The notes: generated by a model not told the origin, from the letters alone. 64,000 nt of DNA from Lonicera japonica (GCA_021464415.1 CM038467.1:54828734-54892733), one strand, 5' to 3'; numbered from the stretch's first letter, positions 12,158 through 22,650 are shown. Numbers and translations are program-made.

Positions 12158-12165
12158 TATAAATA
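12158..12165 (+). promoter_or_regulatory. TATA box of the LTR promoter
   Basis: TATAAATA, followed about 12 bases later by a TCATTCATTCATTC tract and a CA-rich leader. The identical arrangement is at 15952-15959 in the right LTR. It should set the start of the genomic RNA near 12190. Confidence 0.65.
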
Positions 12166-12422
12166 CCCCCTCATTCATTCATTCAAAACACACCAAAAAA
12201 CATATCTTCCTTCTCTCCCAATATTCATCTCTTCCAAGAGATATAAAGCCATTGGCAATACAAATACAAGCCAATTTTTGAGGGTCTTATACTCTCTCTT
12301 TTCATACCCCAAAAAATACCAATCACCATTATACGCTCTCTCTCCTACACAATTTATTATTTATTCTGTTGAAATATTTATAATCCTAATTCTATACTTA
12401 TAAATAGAATTAAGGAAATTAT

Positions 12423-12425
<3 letters not shown>

Positions 12426-12463
<38 letters not shown>
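12426..12463. repeat. (GA)n microsatellite in the 5' LTR
   Basis: About 19 GA units. The matching tract in the 3' LTR (about 16220-16243) is shorter by several units, so the tract has changed length since insertion. Confidence 0.85.
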
Positions 12464-12466
<3 letters not shown>

Positions 12467-12628
12467 GTAGCTTGCATTATCATCCAAATTGATTGCCTTT
12501 GAGCTAATACAAAGCAAGCACACACAAAAGGAGGACGTACTGCCGGATTAGCATAAGCGCTACCGGGAGAACCTACCTTAATAAAAAAATGTCTCGTGTT
12601 CATCTTCATTTTTAATCAGTTTCTGTCG

Positions 12629-12812
12629 GTACTGTTCACATATAGGGTGGTACTGTTCACAGTCACTGTTCACATGCACATTGGTACTGTTCATAATCAC
12701 TGTTCACATATACGGTGTTACTGTTCACAATTAATGTTCACAGTTACAAGTACTGTTCATAATCACTGTTCACATATACGGTGGTACTGTTCACAATCAA
12801 TGTTCACAGTTA
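12629..12812 (+). repeat. TACTGTTCAC motif array in U5
   Basis: Repeated GTACTGTTCAC...CACTGTTCACAT units joined by ATACGGTG-type linkers. The right LTR holds a shorter version (about 16408-16537). TGTTCAC-rich arrays occur in other plant Tat-type LTRs as far as I recall, so this gives weak support for the lineage. Confidence 0.75.
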
Positions 12813-12898
12813 CAATCCATTATTAAACCTCAAATTCACCATTATTCATTGATTGGTCGGTCGTCAATTATCTGTTCTAGATTTTGACACCATCAGTT

Positions 12899-12916
12899 TG
12901 GCGCCGTCTGTGGGAA
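12899..12916 (+). other. Primer binding site
   Basis: TGGCGCCGTCTGTGGGAA lies four bases after the LTR end. The TGGCGCC start matches a tRNA 3' end ...GGCGCCA. This class of PBS is common in Tat/Athila-lineage Ty3 elements. I cannot assign the tRNA with certainty; the acceptor end resembles an Asp- or Arg-type tRNA. Confidence 0.75.
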
Positions 12917-12959
12917 CGATAAGCTCTCGTTAGCTCTCGTTCTTTAGAAATTACAAGTG

Positions 12960-13410
12960 AATTTTCGGTGAAAAACTCTGAATCCCGCGGGCCTATAGTA
13001 GCTTAATATTCTCGGGGGCATAACTTCCTGCTCAGAACTCCAAATTATGCGATTCTGGAGTCCATTTTGGAGAAAATTTCAAGAGCTACAACTTTTCAGT
13101 TCAAGCTTTTTTCAAATTCGTCCATCTCAGGGTTCAAAACTTCGATACAAAATTTCTAGAACCAAAAAGGCTAAAATCTCGTGGGCCTATGGTGACTCAA
13201 TATTATCTGATGCATTACTTTGTGCTCAAAACTCCAAATCATGAGATTCTGGAGTCCATTTTGAAGAAACTTTCAAGAGCTACAACTTTTCAGTTCAATC
13301 CTTTTTCAAATTTGGCCATCTCGGGGTCCAAAACTGGGATACAAAGTTGCTGCAACAAAAAAAATGCGAAAATCTTGCAGGCCTATGCTAGCTCAATATT
13401 TACGGGCGCA
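12960..13410. repeat. About 195-bp tandem repeat, a little over two copies
   Basis: The string GGCCTAT recurs at 12989, 13184 and 13380, giving a period of 195-196 bases. Each unit contains CTCCAAAT(T/C)ATG(C/A)GATTC and AAGAGCTACAACTTTTCAGT. The open frames that cross it are by-products of the repeat. It sits in the leader between the PBS and the captured gene. Confidence 0.8.
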
Positions 13411-13699
13411 TAATCATTCAAAAATCTGGTTACCCAAGGGGATAAAACCCAAAAGAAGAGATAAGTAAAATTGATGAGCATCCAAAAAATTACAATTGAA
13501 TGTAATTTTTATCAAGTTCATCCGACAAACCACAAGAAAGAAATTAAAGAAATTTTCAGCGGATATCAAACTTCCACAAAGCTAAATGTGATTTTGAAGT
13601 CAGTCAGACAACCGCTGGACCACCCCAGCCCAAAGAGACTTGGCTGAGAATGATCATCTACTGCTGCACCACTGGTCAGCGACCAAGATTTTGACGTTC

Positions 13700-14110
13700 C
13701 CTGGTAATAAATGAGAAATTGTCAAAATTTGCCTAAGTCAGAAGGGGGCATGGCTCTACTCAAAACTTGGCAAAAAAGAACAAATTTTCCTTTTAAGAAA
13801 CCCTGGTAATAAATGAAAAAATTGTCAGAATTTACATAAGTTATAAGGGAGCAAGACTCTACTCAAAACTCAGCAATTTGCCTAAGTTAGAAGGGAGCAA
13901 AACTCTACTCGAAACTCAGCAATTTGCCTAAGTTAGAAGGAGCAATACTCTACTCAAAACTTAGCAAAAAGAACAAATTTTCCTTTTAAGAAACCAAGGA
14001 CTTAAATGAAAAATTGTCAGAATTTGCCTAAGTCAGAAAGGGGCATGACTCTACTCAAGACTTAGCAAAAAAGAACAAATTTTCCTTTTAAGAAATCAAG
14101 GACTTCGAAA
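13700..14110. repeat. Second tandem-repeat block in the LARD interior
   Basis: Imperfect repeats built from GCCTAAGT(C/T)AGAAGG, CTCTACTC(A/G)AAACT(T/C)(G/A)GC and AAGAACAAATTTTCC(TTTTAAGAAA), in about four to five partial units of variable length. No coding potential is seen. Confidence 0.75.
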
Positions 14111-14207
14111 AAAATGCTATCAACATATAAGGGCCATGCTTTAAACAATCACAAGTGGAACATCTCCGGAACGTTTTTACAAAACCCTCACTAGAGGTGC
14201 ACATTAT

Positions 14208-14835
14208 CTAGTCACTCAAAAAAGGCTGAAGAATCTGAAGATCATCAGCACCAAAATTCAAAATAATACTTAAATCAGAAGAAGAGTAATCAGAAAAATC
14301 ATGGCGAATATCCCCTAAACCTGTCCAGTTAGGGCTGGTTGGTTCGGCAACCTCCGTAAGAAAATTAGCTTGCGAAGATTGCGATAAAAAATTGTCCGCA
14401 TTCACAGCGGGCGGAATAACATCAGCCGTGTTATTTTCTACCGACGAAAGGAACCTCGAAGAACCTTGAGGAGCAGCAAAGGAGCATAACGGGTTAACAC
14501 AGGAAGGCCATCCTTCTAACCGAGCCTCTAATGCCGTCACCCGTTCTTGCAACTCTTTCACCTTCTGTTCAAGAGAAGCAAGGAGAGCAGTACACCCTTT
14601 AATGGGATTCTCGACTCTCGCCTTAGCTTTAAAAAGAAATGATTTGATATTCGGGAATATTTTGTAAAATATCTGCAACGTTCTTCACCCCGAAAACAGT
14701 GAAGATTGTGCGATAATCCTGGCGACTAATCACATCTCGAAAAATTTGTGCATATTCACACCATGGCTGACATCTCTTGCGTTTATAAGTACAAGCAGCA
14801 CAAGAAGAACCTGTACAATGGAAGGTATTTGGCAT
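14208..14835 (-). pseudogene. LOB-domain (LBD) gene copy inside the LTR element
   Basis: The first frame (14835-14629, 68 residues) starts with Met and has Cys12, Cys15, Cys22 and Cys26 in exact CX2CX6CX3C spacing, the zinc-finger-like DNA-binding motif that defines LBD proteins. A GAS-block-like FGVKNVADIL (48-57) and NIPEYQ follow. It then runs out of frame. The next frame (from about 14640 to 14208) resumes with SFLFKAKARV, the ENPIKGC proline-glycine end of the GAS block, and a leucine-zipper-like coil (LEQKVKELQERVTALEARL), followed by an acidic Ser/Asn-rich C terminus of about 90 residues. So the LOB domain is complete in outline but broken by a frameshift and a loss of about five residues near 14640. 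LBD proteins are plant transcription factors of organ boundaries and lateral roots. Orientation is opposite to the element. No introns are visible. Confidence 0.8.
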
Positions 14836-15183
14836 ACTTGTGATTTACTTTCCCTTATTCATGGGTATCCCCTGTAAAAGGTATAAGAAGAAGATGGATC
14901 TTGAGGGAGATGACAAAAAGAGGGGACAAGAGGCATCTAGCATTGAAAGAATCCCGAAGACGAAAAGTTGTCTTCTTAAAAAGTCAAAATATACAGCGCC
15001 CCGCGTGCAGCGCCCTCCGCGTGCATTTAGACTACACCGCCCTAGATCCCTCTTTAATGTCGCCATAGGGGAAGAAAATGTGTGTTGATGTTGATGTTGC
15101 GGTAAGATTTTTTGCCATGGTAATATTTTTTATACTGACTTTTAAAAAAAATGTATATATATATATCTATGTGTATATACACA

Positions 15184-15525
15184 GATAAAGACCTCTAAAA
15201 AAGGCAAAAGACCTCTAAAACAGGCGAAAGACCTCTCAAAGGCAAAAGACCTCTAACACTGGCGAAAGACCTCTCAAAGGCAAAAGATCTCTAACACAGG
15301 CGAAAGACGTCTCAAAGGCAAAAGACCTCTAAAAAAGGCAAAAGACCTCTAACACAGGCGAAAGACCTCTCAAAGGCAAAAGACCTCTAACACAGGCAAA
15401 AGACCTCTAAAAAAGGCAAAAGACCTCTAAAACAGGCGAAAGACCTCTCAAAGGCAAAAGACCTAACACATGCAAAAGACCTCTTAAAAAGGCGAAAGAC
15501 CTAACACAGGCAAAAGACCTCTTGC
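15184..15525. repeat. About 20-bp minisatellite before the polypurine tract
   Basis: About 17 copies of AAAGACCTCTAA(A/C)A(A/C)AGGC(A/G), alternating with a shorter AAAGACCTCTCAAAGGC form. Tandem arrays just upstream of the 3' LTR are a known habit of Tat/Ogre-type plant elements, where they can seed satellites. Confidence 0.9.
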
Positions 15526-15659
15526 AAGAATCAAATTGTCGACCTTGTTCACCTACGAAGGATTTGGGCTTAAGACATCACGAACATCAGAACTCAGAGC
15601 TACTACTAGCTCTTGGGTTGAAGGATATCCTCACCAATCAGCTCATCCGAGCTAAATGA

Positions 15660-15676
15660 TAAGGATAGGGGGCAAT
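15660..15676 (+). other. Polypurine tract
   Basis: AAGGATAGGGGGCAAT lies directly before the TGATGG start of the right LTR. This is the expected plus-strand primer site for reverse transcription. Confidence 0.7.
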
Positions 15677-16623
15677 TGATGGGGTTAAATACTAATTTTA
15701 CCATTGACCTACAAAGGTAATTCAACACTTTTACCTCCAGTAAAATCCTATTTTTACCTCCAGTAAAATACCATTTTTTACTTCCAGTAAAATACCATTT
15801 TTACCTATGTGACCTAAGCACACACATCATATACATTCTAGAATACATGTGACCTAAGCATACACATCATCTATATTCTAGAATACATGTGACCTAAGCA
15901 TACACATCATATACATTACCAAATTTACCTTTTTGCCCTTCTACATTTACCTATAAATACCCCCCTCATTCATTCATTCAAAACACACCAAAAAACATAT
16001 CTTCCTTCTCTCCCAATATTCATCTCTTCCAAGAGATATAAAGCCATTGGCAATACAAATACAAGCCAATTTTCGAGGGTCTTATACTCTCTCTTTTCAT
16101 ACCCCAAAAAATACCAATCACCATTATACGCTCTCTCTCCTACACAGTTTATTATTTATTCTGTTGAAATATTTATAATCCTAATTCTATACTTATAAAT
16201 AGAATTAAGGAAATTATAGAAAGAGAGAGAGAGAGAGAGAGAGATTGGTAGCTTGCATTATCATCCAAATTGATTGCCTTTGAGCTAATACAAAGCAAGC
16301 ACACACAAAAGGAGGACGTACTGCCGGATTAGCATAAGCGCTACCGGGAGAACCTACCTTAATAAAAAAATGTCTCGTGTTCATCTTCATTTTTAATCAG
16401 TTTCTGTCGGTACTGTTCACAGTCACTGTTGACATATAAGGTGGTACTGTTCACAGTCACTATTCACATGCACATTGGTACTGTTCATAATCACTGTTCA
16501 CATATACGGTGGTACTGTTCACAATCAATGTTCACAGTTACAATCCATTATTAAACCTCAAATTCACCATTATTCATTGATTGGTCGGTCGTCAATTATC
16601 TGTTCTAGATTTTGACACCATCA
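15677..16623 (+). repeat. 3' LTR of the non-autonomous element
   Basis: 947 bp, TGATGG...CCATCA, TATA box at 15952-15959. Relative to the 5' LTR it has one extra U3 unit (CTCCAGTAAAATCCTATTTTTAC type), a shorter (GA)n and fewer TGTTCAC units. It is followed by CCCAT, the target duplication. Confidence 0.92.
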
Positions 16624-16628
16624 CCCAT

Positions 16629-17779
16629 TATGTATTGGTTGTTATGGTCACAATTCGAGTAATAGTGAGTTAAACACCTAAAACTTAGGGTAATGTGTAT
16701 TAAACAGATTATGTATTCATCCTTATCATTCAATTTTGTCAAGCTATTTTATTGGTAGTTGGTTTTATCCTCAAGCCATACGTAAAACAATTATTTTTTC
16801 AGTTTCATTATTTGTAATGATCTATACATCATTTGTTTAGTTCATTACTACAACTATCTTCTTTGGTGAGAGGTACTTTTGTATTTTAGAAAGATTCCTT
16901 GCCAGTTGGTCAAGATTTTTGTCATATTTTTTTTTATTCATCAGGTTTGTTCTTATACGTTGCTTTTTTTTTGTTGATTGATGTAGGTTTGTGTTTTTGT
17001 GGACGCATATTGTGGAGATGTTCCTTGTACACTTACTATTATAATAACCCGTTATGATTCCATGTCCTTTACATGTTACAAGATACGCCAAAAACGTTCC
17101 CCGTGTATGTACGTCACAGATTATGCGGAATATGTCTACCTTCTTCAATATTACACTAATATGCCTGGTTTTAAAATTTCTGGTACTACACTAATGCATT
17201 AATATATCTAGTATTACACTAATATATCTGCTTTTATATCTTTAGATCAAGAATTGTCAATATATCTGTAGCGCTAATATGTCTACTTTTAATACACTAT
17301 TATGTATTACCCTAATATGTCTAATAGGACAATCTATATAATATATATGTCTCCCAAAAAAATAATATGTCTAATCATATTTGATTAGATAAATCGGTTG
17401 GGTGTTAAAAAATTTGAATTTCAAAACGAAACTAAATCACATGTGATTAAATATTTCTTTTTAAAAAGAAATTTAAATTTTAAAATAGTGTTTATCTGGT
17501 CAACAAAAAAATTATTTTTGAATGTTTAATTGTTCCCTTAAATTACGAGAAGCTAAATTTTAAAAGATTACTGAGTATCAAAATTAAATGTCAACAAAAG
17601 GGTAATCTTGAAAATCAACTAATTAATTTTTGAAACCAAAAAATAATTAAAAAAAAATTAATTAGTAATTGTCCAATCATTTGGGCTATTTACTAATTTC
17701 TAATTCGGAATGAGCTAAATACAAAACAATTCAAAATAATTGGGCTAAACACAAAAAGGCCCATTAAATAAAGCTAAAG
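16629..17779. other. AT-rich intergenic DNA
   Basis: No supported gene. Bases about 17150-17340 contain irregular repeats of CTAATATGTCT or CTAATATATCT. Nothing else is recognised. Confidence 0.5.
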
Positions 17780-18290
17780 AAAAATAAAACAAAATAATTG
17801 AAAAGAAGAAGGAGGCTCGGCAGTTGCTGTTGGCTCCTTGAATTGTGCATGGCCCCCATTATTTATAATGTTGATGTCTCCTTTTTTAAAGCCCTAGTCT
17901 ACTTGGATTTGGAGCATTATATTAATTGGGCTTCATTTAGATTAAGGACTACTATGCTAAGCCCACCTTTTCGCTGACTTGGAAGATGGCTTGTTTAATA
18001 TTGATACCAAATATATGAATAGACCTATAATTAAATATAATGAATTTTCGTCATTTTAAGTTATTGCATTTTGCGTCGCAATTTCAGACCCCTGAGATGA
18101 TTGAATTTAAAAAAAATGATGAACTGCAAAGTTGTAGCTCTCAAAATATTATTCAAATTAGGCTCAAGAATCTGATTATTTGGAGTCCCAAGAACAAAGT
18201 TATGCGTCCAGAAGTATTAACCAACATTAAGTGTTTCATAAGCTTTAATTTATCTACTTTTCTCAATCTTTTCCAATTCTTTTCTAGCAC
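17780..18290. repeat. Dispersed repeat shared with about 25.74-25.93 kb
   Basis: A GGCTCC/GGCCCCC...ATTTATAAT...GATG(T/C)(C/T)TC segment, then AGCCCTA, then GGCTTGTTTAATATTGATACC with AAATATATGAATAG, recurs in the same order at about 25740-25930. The two copies are diverged. It resembles LTR sequence but no ends can be set. Confidence 0.4.
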
Positions 18291-18772
18291 ATGAAAAACA
18301 CTAAAAATAGAAATAGTACGTAATAATATTTTTCGCTCTCTAAAATATAAATTAACATAATAAATTATACCAATTTCTTGACACATCATTATCTTAACTA
18401 AACAGTCGTACTCATGAAGTTAGGGACTAAATATGCAACATACTACGTGAATATAGGTATTCATTAAATTTTGGAAATCAATGAAAGCAAACTATTACCT
18501 CGAAAGCTTTTGTAAGTACTTTGCCTCTGAGGTTGGATCTTGAAATATGTCTGAGTCTTCGAGCACAGACAGATTACACCGCTTTTAGCTTATGCTTCGT
18601 TGACTAACAATATACTATTGCGTAAGTTTATTCGGACCTTTTTATTCCATTATTGTAAAATCAAATTTTTTTTTTGGGTTCCCGTTGGCTTCTAGGGATG
18701 AGAATTTATTTGCTTACTTCTTGTTAGGCCATTTTGTTTTATTGCATCAACTTAATAAATTAATATAGCCTC

Positions 18773-20193
18773 TGTAGGTCGAAAAATACCCTAGAGGGGG
18801 GTGAATAGGGTTTTTAAAACTTAATCGAATTTTTAAAATGGATTTAAAAATGTTTAATGTCTATATCAATCAAGCAATCAAGATACAAAGTTAATTCCAA
18901 TCACAATGAACAACTTGCACAATATAATAGAGCAAGAGATAGAAAGATTAAACCGATCGAAGTCGAAGACTTTTTGTCCACACGGTTCGGCTTGTTAGTC
19001 TCTACTTCCGCGCTCGGTTGGTTCCCCGAGAATTTCTACTATAACCAATCTTCTTCCAGGTGAAGATGAAACTTCTAACTTCTAAGTGTATTCTTCTCAC
19101 ACACTCTTACAAGTATTGAATCACTCTCAATAATCACACAAAAATTCACTCTTGAGTTATTTAAGATTAAACCTCTCTTAATATTTGAAGAAAATGATTT
19201 GGTGACTAACACCAATGTACAATAGCTCTCAAGTGTATGAAGATTACAATTTAAGCTCACACTAAGAGATATCAAGTTTGATCAATAATTTCTAGCTCAA
19301 AATAATGATGATTGATTAAAAGCAATGGTCTTGAATCTTTGAATATTGAATATAAATGAAGAGAATAGTGTAGGAATGATTCAAGAGTCTTTAAATATAT
19401 CTTAGATAGTGTATATATAGTCTAGGACAACATATGGCCGTTTGGAGGGAGTTGGTAGAAGTTTGGTACCAAAAATGGTAAAAAATCAGAAATTCAATGG
19501 CTAGTTTTTGGACCATCAATCGACTGAGCAAGGCTCATCAGTCGACTAAGTGGCTATCAGTCGACTGAGCATTGCTCATCAGTCGACTAATGAGTACTGT
19601 CTGGCAGGCAAAAAATGCAATTTTACACTTTTGTAAATAAGCTCTAAAACCAATTTTAATACTTGGGGAAGGTAAAATATAGGTTCCTAAGACACCTATT
19701 TTCGTTAGAGCTCCAAATAAGATCATTTAGAATTTAATATGAATTAAATAGAAACACGGTTTTTGCCAAAAGGAGTATTTTGAAAGATCTTGAAGAAACT
19801 TTGTTTTGATCAATCTACTTGTGTAAAAACAAAGTGTATGAGCTATATTAAGAATCAAACATGAATCTTTACAAAGGAAACAAAAGCACTCACTTAAATA
19901 TAAAATAACGAGTCTTCGAGGGCTTTGTTTGTATCTTCGTTTCTTTTCTTCCTTGGGTCATTGTTCTTCATAGAGGTGCCATTGATAGAGCATTGATCAT
20001 AGTAGTTGTGTGAGGTGTGAGACATTGATAGCGCAAAACTTTGTAGGTGAATAATCTTTATTCTGGCTTTTCGGTTTAGTCCACGTGTGATCAATTTAAT
20101 GTGGCTATAACTTAAAACATCAACTTAGTTAAATTACACATGATTAACGTTATTGTTATTATCAAAACAATATTAGTGACTTAAAGGTCAACA
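18773..20193 (-). mobile_element. Solo LTR, Copia/SIRE type
   Basis: On the minus strand it would run from TGTTGACCTTTAAGTCAC with TTTTGATAATAACAA to CTATTCACCCCCCTCTAGGG and end CGACCTACA. Such start and end strings are typical of SIRE/Maximus Copia LTRs. About 1.42 kb. The flanking five bases (GCCTC and GTCCC) do not match well, so the target duplication is unproven or decayed. A TATA-like TATATATA sits at 19412-19419, and a cluster of TCGACTG motifs (19516-19592) lies upstream of it in minus orientation. No adjoining internal region is seen. Confidence 0.6.
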
Positions 20194-20591
20194 GTCCCAA
20201 TTATTGTCAACCCATTTGATGCTATCTATGAATGTATTGTTTGACGCTACTTGTTTCATTCACTCCTTTATCCATACATTAATATTTCATATTGTATCCA
20301 CCAACTGAAACTCTTTACAACAACTTTTTCTTGATCCTCCATTTTCTAATCTTTATCAACCCTCCTGCAAAGCATACAACTAAGCATTAACATCTATAAG
20401 GTATGATTGGCTATTTATTATCCAATATTCATGTTTTCATCTCCATTCCATTGTTTTTGCTAGACTTATTTTGTATTATTTTCTTCTTGTTAATATACTT
20501 CATTCGTCAGTTCATAAACTTACAGTAATGGATGTTGTAAGCCCCGATCATTTTCTGGGTGTGTGTTTGTTTAATAATATTTTTGGTGTGT

Positions 20592-20691
20592 NNNNNNNNN
20601 NNNNNNNNNNNNNNNNNNNNNNNNNNNNNNNNNNNNNNNNNNNNNNNNNNNNNNNNNNNNNNNNNNNNNNNNNNNNNNNNNNNNNNNNNNN
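20592..20691. other. Assembly gap
   Basis: One hundred Ns, a size typical of an arbitrary gap. It interrupts DNA between the solo LTR and a LINE tail. Frames reported across it are meaningless. Confidence 0.98.
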
Positions 20692-20789
20692 CTGCACAGA
20701 GGATAATAACTCGACACGACCCCGTGTATTAAACATGTTCGTCGTCCACAATTCTAATTTTTTTTATAGTAGAAGAAACCAAACTGAAA

Positions 20790-21910
20790 TATATTAATAA
20801 TGAAAAAAAAGGTACAAGGCAAATAATGCTAAAATGACAGAGGATAAGGCATCCACTGATATTACATCCTTATACCAAAATCTAAACATAGAAAAGCCAA
20901 ATAAGGGGCCAACAGACAGAACTATACACACACCAATTTTGGAACATGCTCCCCTATATCATCAATCTTGCCACTCTTTCCTTCGAAAATCCTTTGATTT
21001 CTTTGTTTCCATAGCAGCCAAGCCATTGCTAGCGAAGCAAACTCTCAACAATTTTAGACTTCTAGCAATTCCGGAGGAACTCCAATTAATGATGCTGAAA
21101 GCTGACCCATCTTTTGGGAAAACCACCACTAACCCAAACTGAGCCATCAACTTAGCCCATATTGCATTAGAGAAGCTGCAGTGAAGCAAGATATGATCAA
21201 TGTTTTCTTCGTCCTCCTTCAAAAGACTGCCCCAAGACAGGGACAAACACATTTATGGTCTTCTCAATTGAACCATGTTGCAAGTATTCACTTTCCCCAA
21301 GAGGCAAGCCAAGCAAAAAGCTTTAACATTAGAAGGAAATCACACTTTTCCATGTCACATTGAATTGAGGAAATAGAGGAACGGAGGACAATTTCAATAG
21401 ATTTTCAAAGTAGGATTTGCAGGAAACAAACCGGAAGAGTGCCCCACCCAAACTCTTTTGTCTGGAATATTAATGTCTAACCTAAGACTCTCAATGATAT
21501 TCAATGATAAGATGAAATCCTCACAATCCCTATCACTAAAATTCCTCGAAAATTCCAACACCCATTAATGATTAAAATAAGAGGATCAAGAAAGAACATA
21601 TTGGATTAGCATGTTACGATTTTTAGTTAGACGATATAAACGAGGAAAAGTTGCTTTTAGAGGATATTCACCCACCCATCTATCTTCCCAAAATTGAATC
21701 CTATCCCCTTTTCCCACAATGAACTTAGTGTTTCACAAAATTGTCCCATCCTGTGCTTATAGATTATCATAGGGAAGCATTAATAACCACATTTGTATCC
21801 CATCCATTTGGCTGAATGCCGTATTTCCTTGCTATAACAGAATGCCAAAGTGAATTATGTCCCATACTTCCATGGGAAATCTTCACAACCACTTATCGAA
21901 TTCCCAATTC
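20790..21910 (-). mobile_element. 5'-truncated LINE, end of ORF2 with zf-RVT
   Basis: Minus-strand translation in several broken frames gives the C-terminal part of a plant L1-type reverse transcriptase: SLWHSVIARKYG near 21850, a CDFLLMLKLFAWLASWGKVN stretch near 21330, and a zf-RVT-like block with EDEENIDHILLHC (about 21190) and ANIWAKL-like residues. The zinc-binding Cys-x2-Cys pair is degraded to SLLKED. Stops and frameshifts are frequent. The 3' end lies near 20790, where plus-strand A/T-rich sequence begins. Confidence 0.7.
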
Positions 21911-22208
21911 TAATTTGACCCATACCATGCTAACCTGACACCCTAACCTGTTACTTCCAATTGAGTTAGCAAGTTGTTTTGAAGTTTATATAGTGTAGTC
22001 ATGTATGACACATAGTTCAAAATATAAAAGAAGTCAAAATATTGGATTAGCGAGGTCATATTAAAGTTGGGTAAAATTTTCATATTCCAATATTTTGTCT
22101 TACAATGTTAATCAAACAAAGTCATGCATTTTCCAGCAGACTAAACCCTTTTGCAACATTTATAGATAATTAAACAAAGTACAGCATTGTTTTTCCGATA
22201 TTGCCAAT

Positions 22209-22235
22209 AGTGCCGGAGGCACGGGCACACCCTAG
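22209..22235 (+). mobile_element. Helitron-like 3' terminus
   Basis: GTGCC-GGA-GGCAC forms a short hairpin, followed by GGGCACACC and CTAG, then T. A hairpin about 10 bases before a CTRR end with a following T is the diagnostic 3' end of Helitrons. It is related in sequence to the terminus at 48240. The matching 5' TC end is not recognised. Confidence 0.45.
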
Positions 22236-22435
22236 TATGAATAAAAAAACCAACACATTGTAATTCTATTCTAAAATATGCCTCCCTCAATGTACAAACC
22301 CCAACAGCAATCACACATTGTCTATATACACTATATATACAGTACGAAATACTAGAAAACAACTTAAAATCGAGTGCAAAGGGCCGTAATTATGTGTTCT
22401 GAAATTCCAAGTTCTAGTATAGGAGGAGTATTAAA

Positions 22436-22436
<1 letters not shown>

Positions 22437-22474
<38 letters not shown>

Positions 22475-22650
22475 ATCTAAGTAAAGATTCAAAACCATCG
22501 GATTTTGTGGGGGGCTTACCGGAGAGAAGACCAGAGACGACAGTGCAGATAGAGAGATTCCGACGGAGGACTGGAGGAGAGAGGAGACGGAGGACTGGAG
22601 GGGAGGGACCGGAGGGAGAGACCGAGAGACTGAGAGGGTTTTTGAGAGAA
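22437..22650. repeat. 35-base A-run and polypurine stretch
   Basis: An uninterrupted A-run (22437-22471) is followed after 40 bases by a strongly G/A-rich strand (22511-22650) with GGAGGACTGGAGG-type repeats. The minus-strand frame through it is Ser/Pro/Leu-rich and reflects composition. It could be the leader of a lost gene. Confidence 0.6.

Larger units (their letters stand above)
11906..12895 (+). repeat. 5' LTR of the non-autonomous element
   Basis: 990 bp, TGATGG...CCATCA. U3 has tandem copies of a 24-29 bp unit (ACTTCCAGTAAAATACCATTT-like) and of a roughly 45-bp unit (ACATGTGACCTAAGCATACA...), then a TATA box. U5 has a (GA)n tract and copies of a TACTGTTCAC motif. Compared with the 3' LTR it has a longer (GA)n tract, one extra TGTTCAC segment and one fewer U3 unit. 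Single-base differences are rare. Confidence 0.92.
11906..16623 (+). mobile_element. Complete non-autonomous LTR retrotransposon (LARD)
   Basis: Two direct LTRs (11906-12895 and 15677-16623) start TGATGG and end CCATCA. The five bases CCCAT occur immediately before (11901-11905) and after (16624-16628), a perfect target-site duplication. A PBS follows the left LTR and a purine tract precedes the right one. The 2.8-kb interior has no gag, protease, RT, RNase H or integrase frame. It holds two tandem-repeat blocks, an antisense LOB-domain sequence and a minisatellite. The LTRs differ by few substitutions by eye, mainly by repeat length, so insertion was recent. Size and lack of coding fit the LARD class. 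The PBS type and layout suggest mobilisation by a Tat-lineage Ty3 element, which is inference. Confidence 0.93.

Noticed and set aside
12596..12826. ORF with repeated HNHCSHIRWYCSQ-like peptide
   Set aside because: Product of the TGTTCAC array in the LTR; not a gene.
15184..15525. CRISPR-like array
   Set aside because: The roughly 20-bp repeats have no spacers, and the setting is a plant retrotransposon. It is a minisatellite.
20471..20797. ORFs spanning the run of Ns
   Set aside because: They cross an assembly gap, so the reading frame is undefined.
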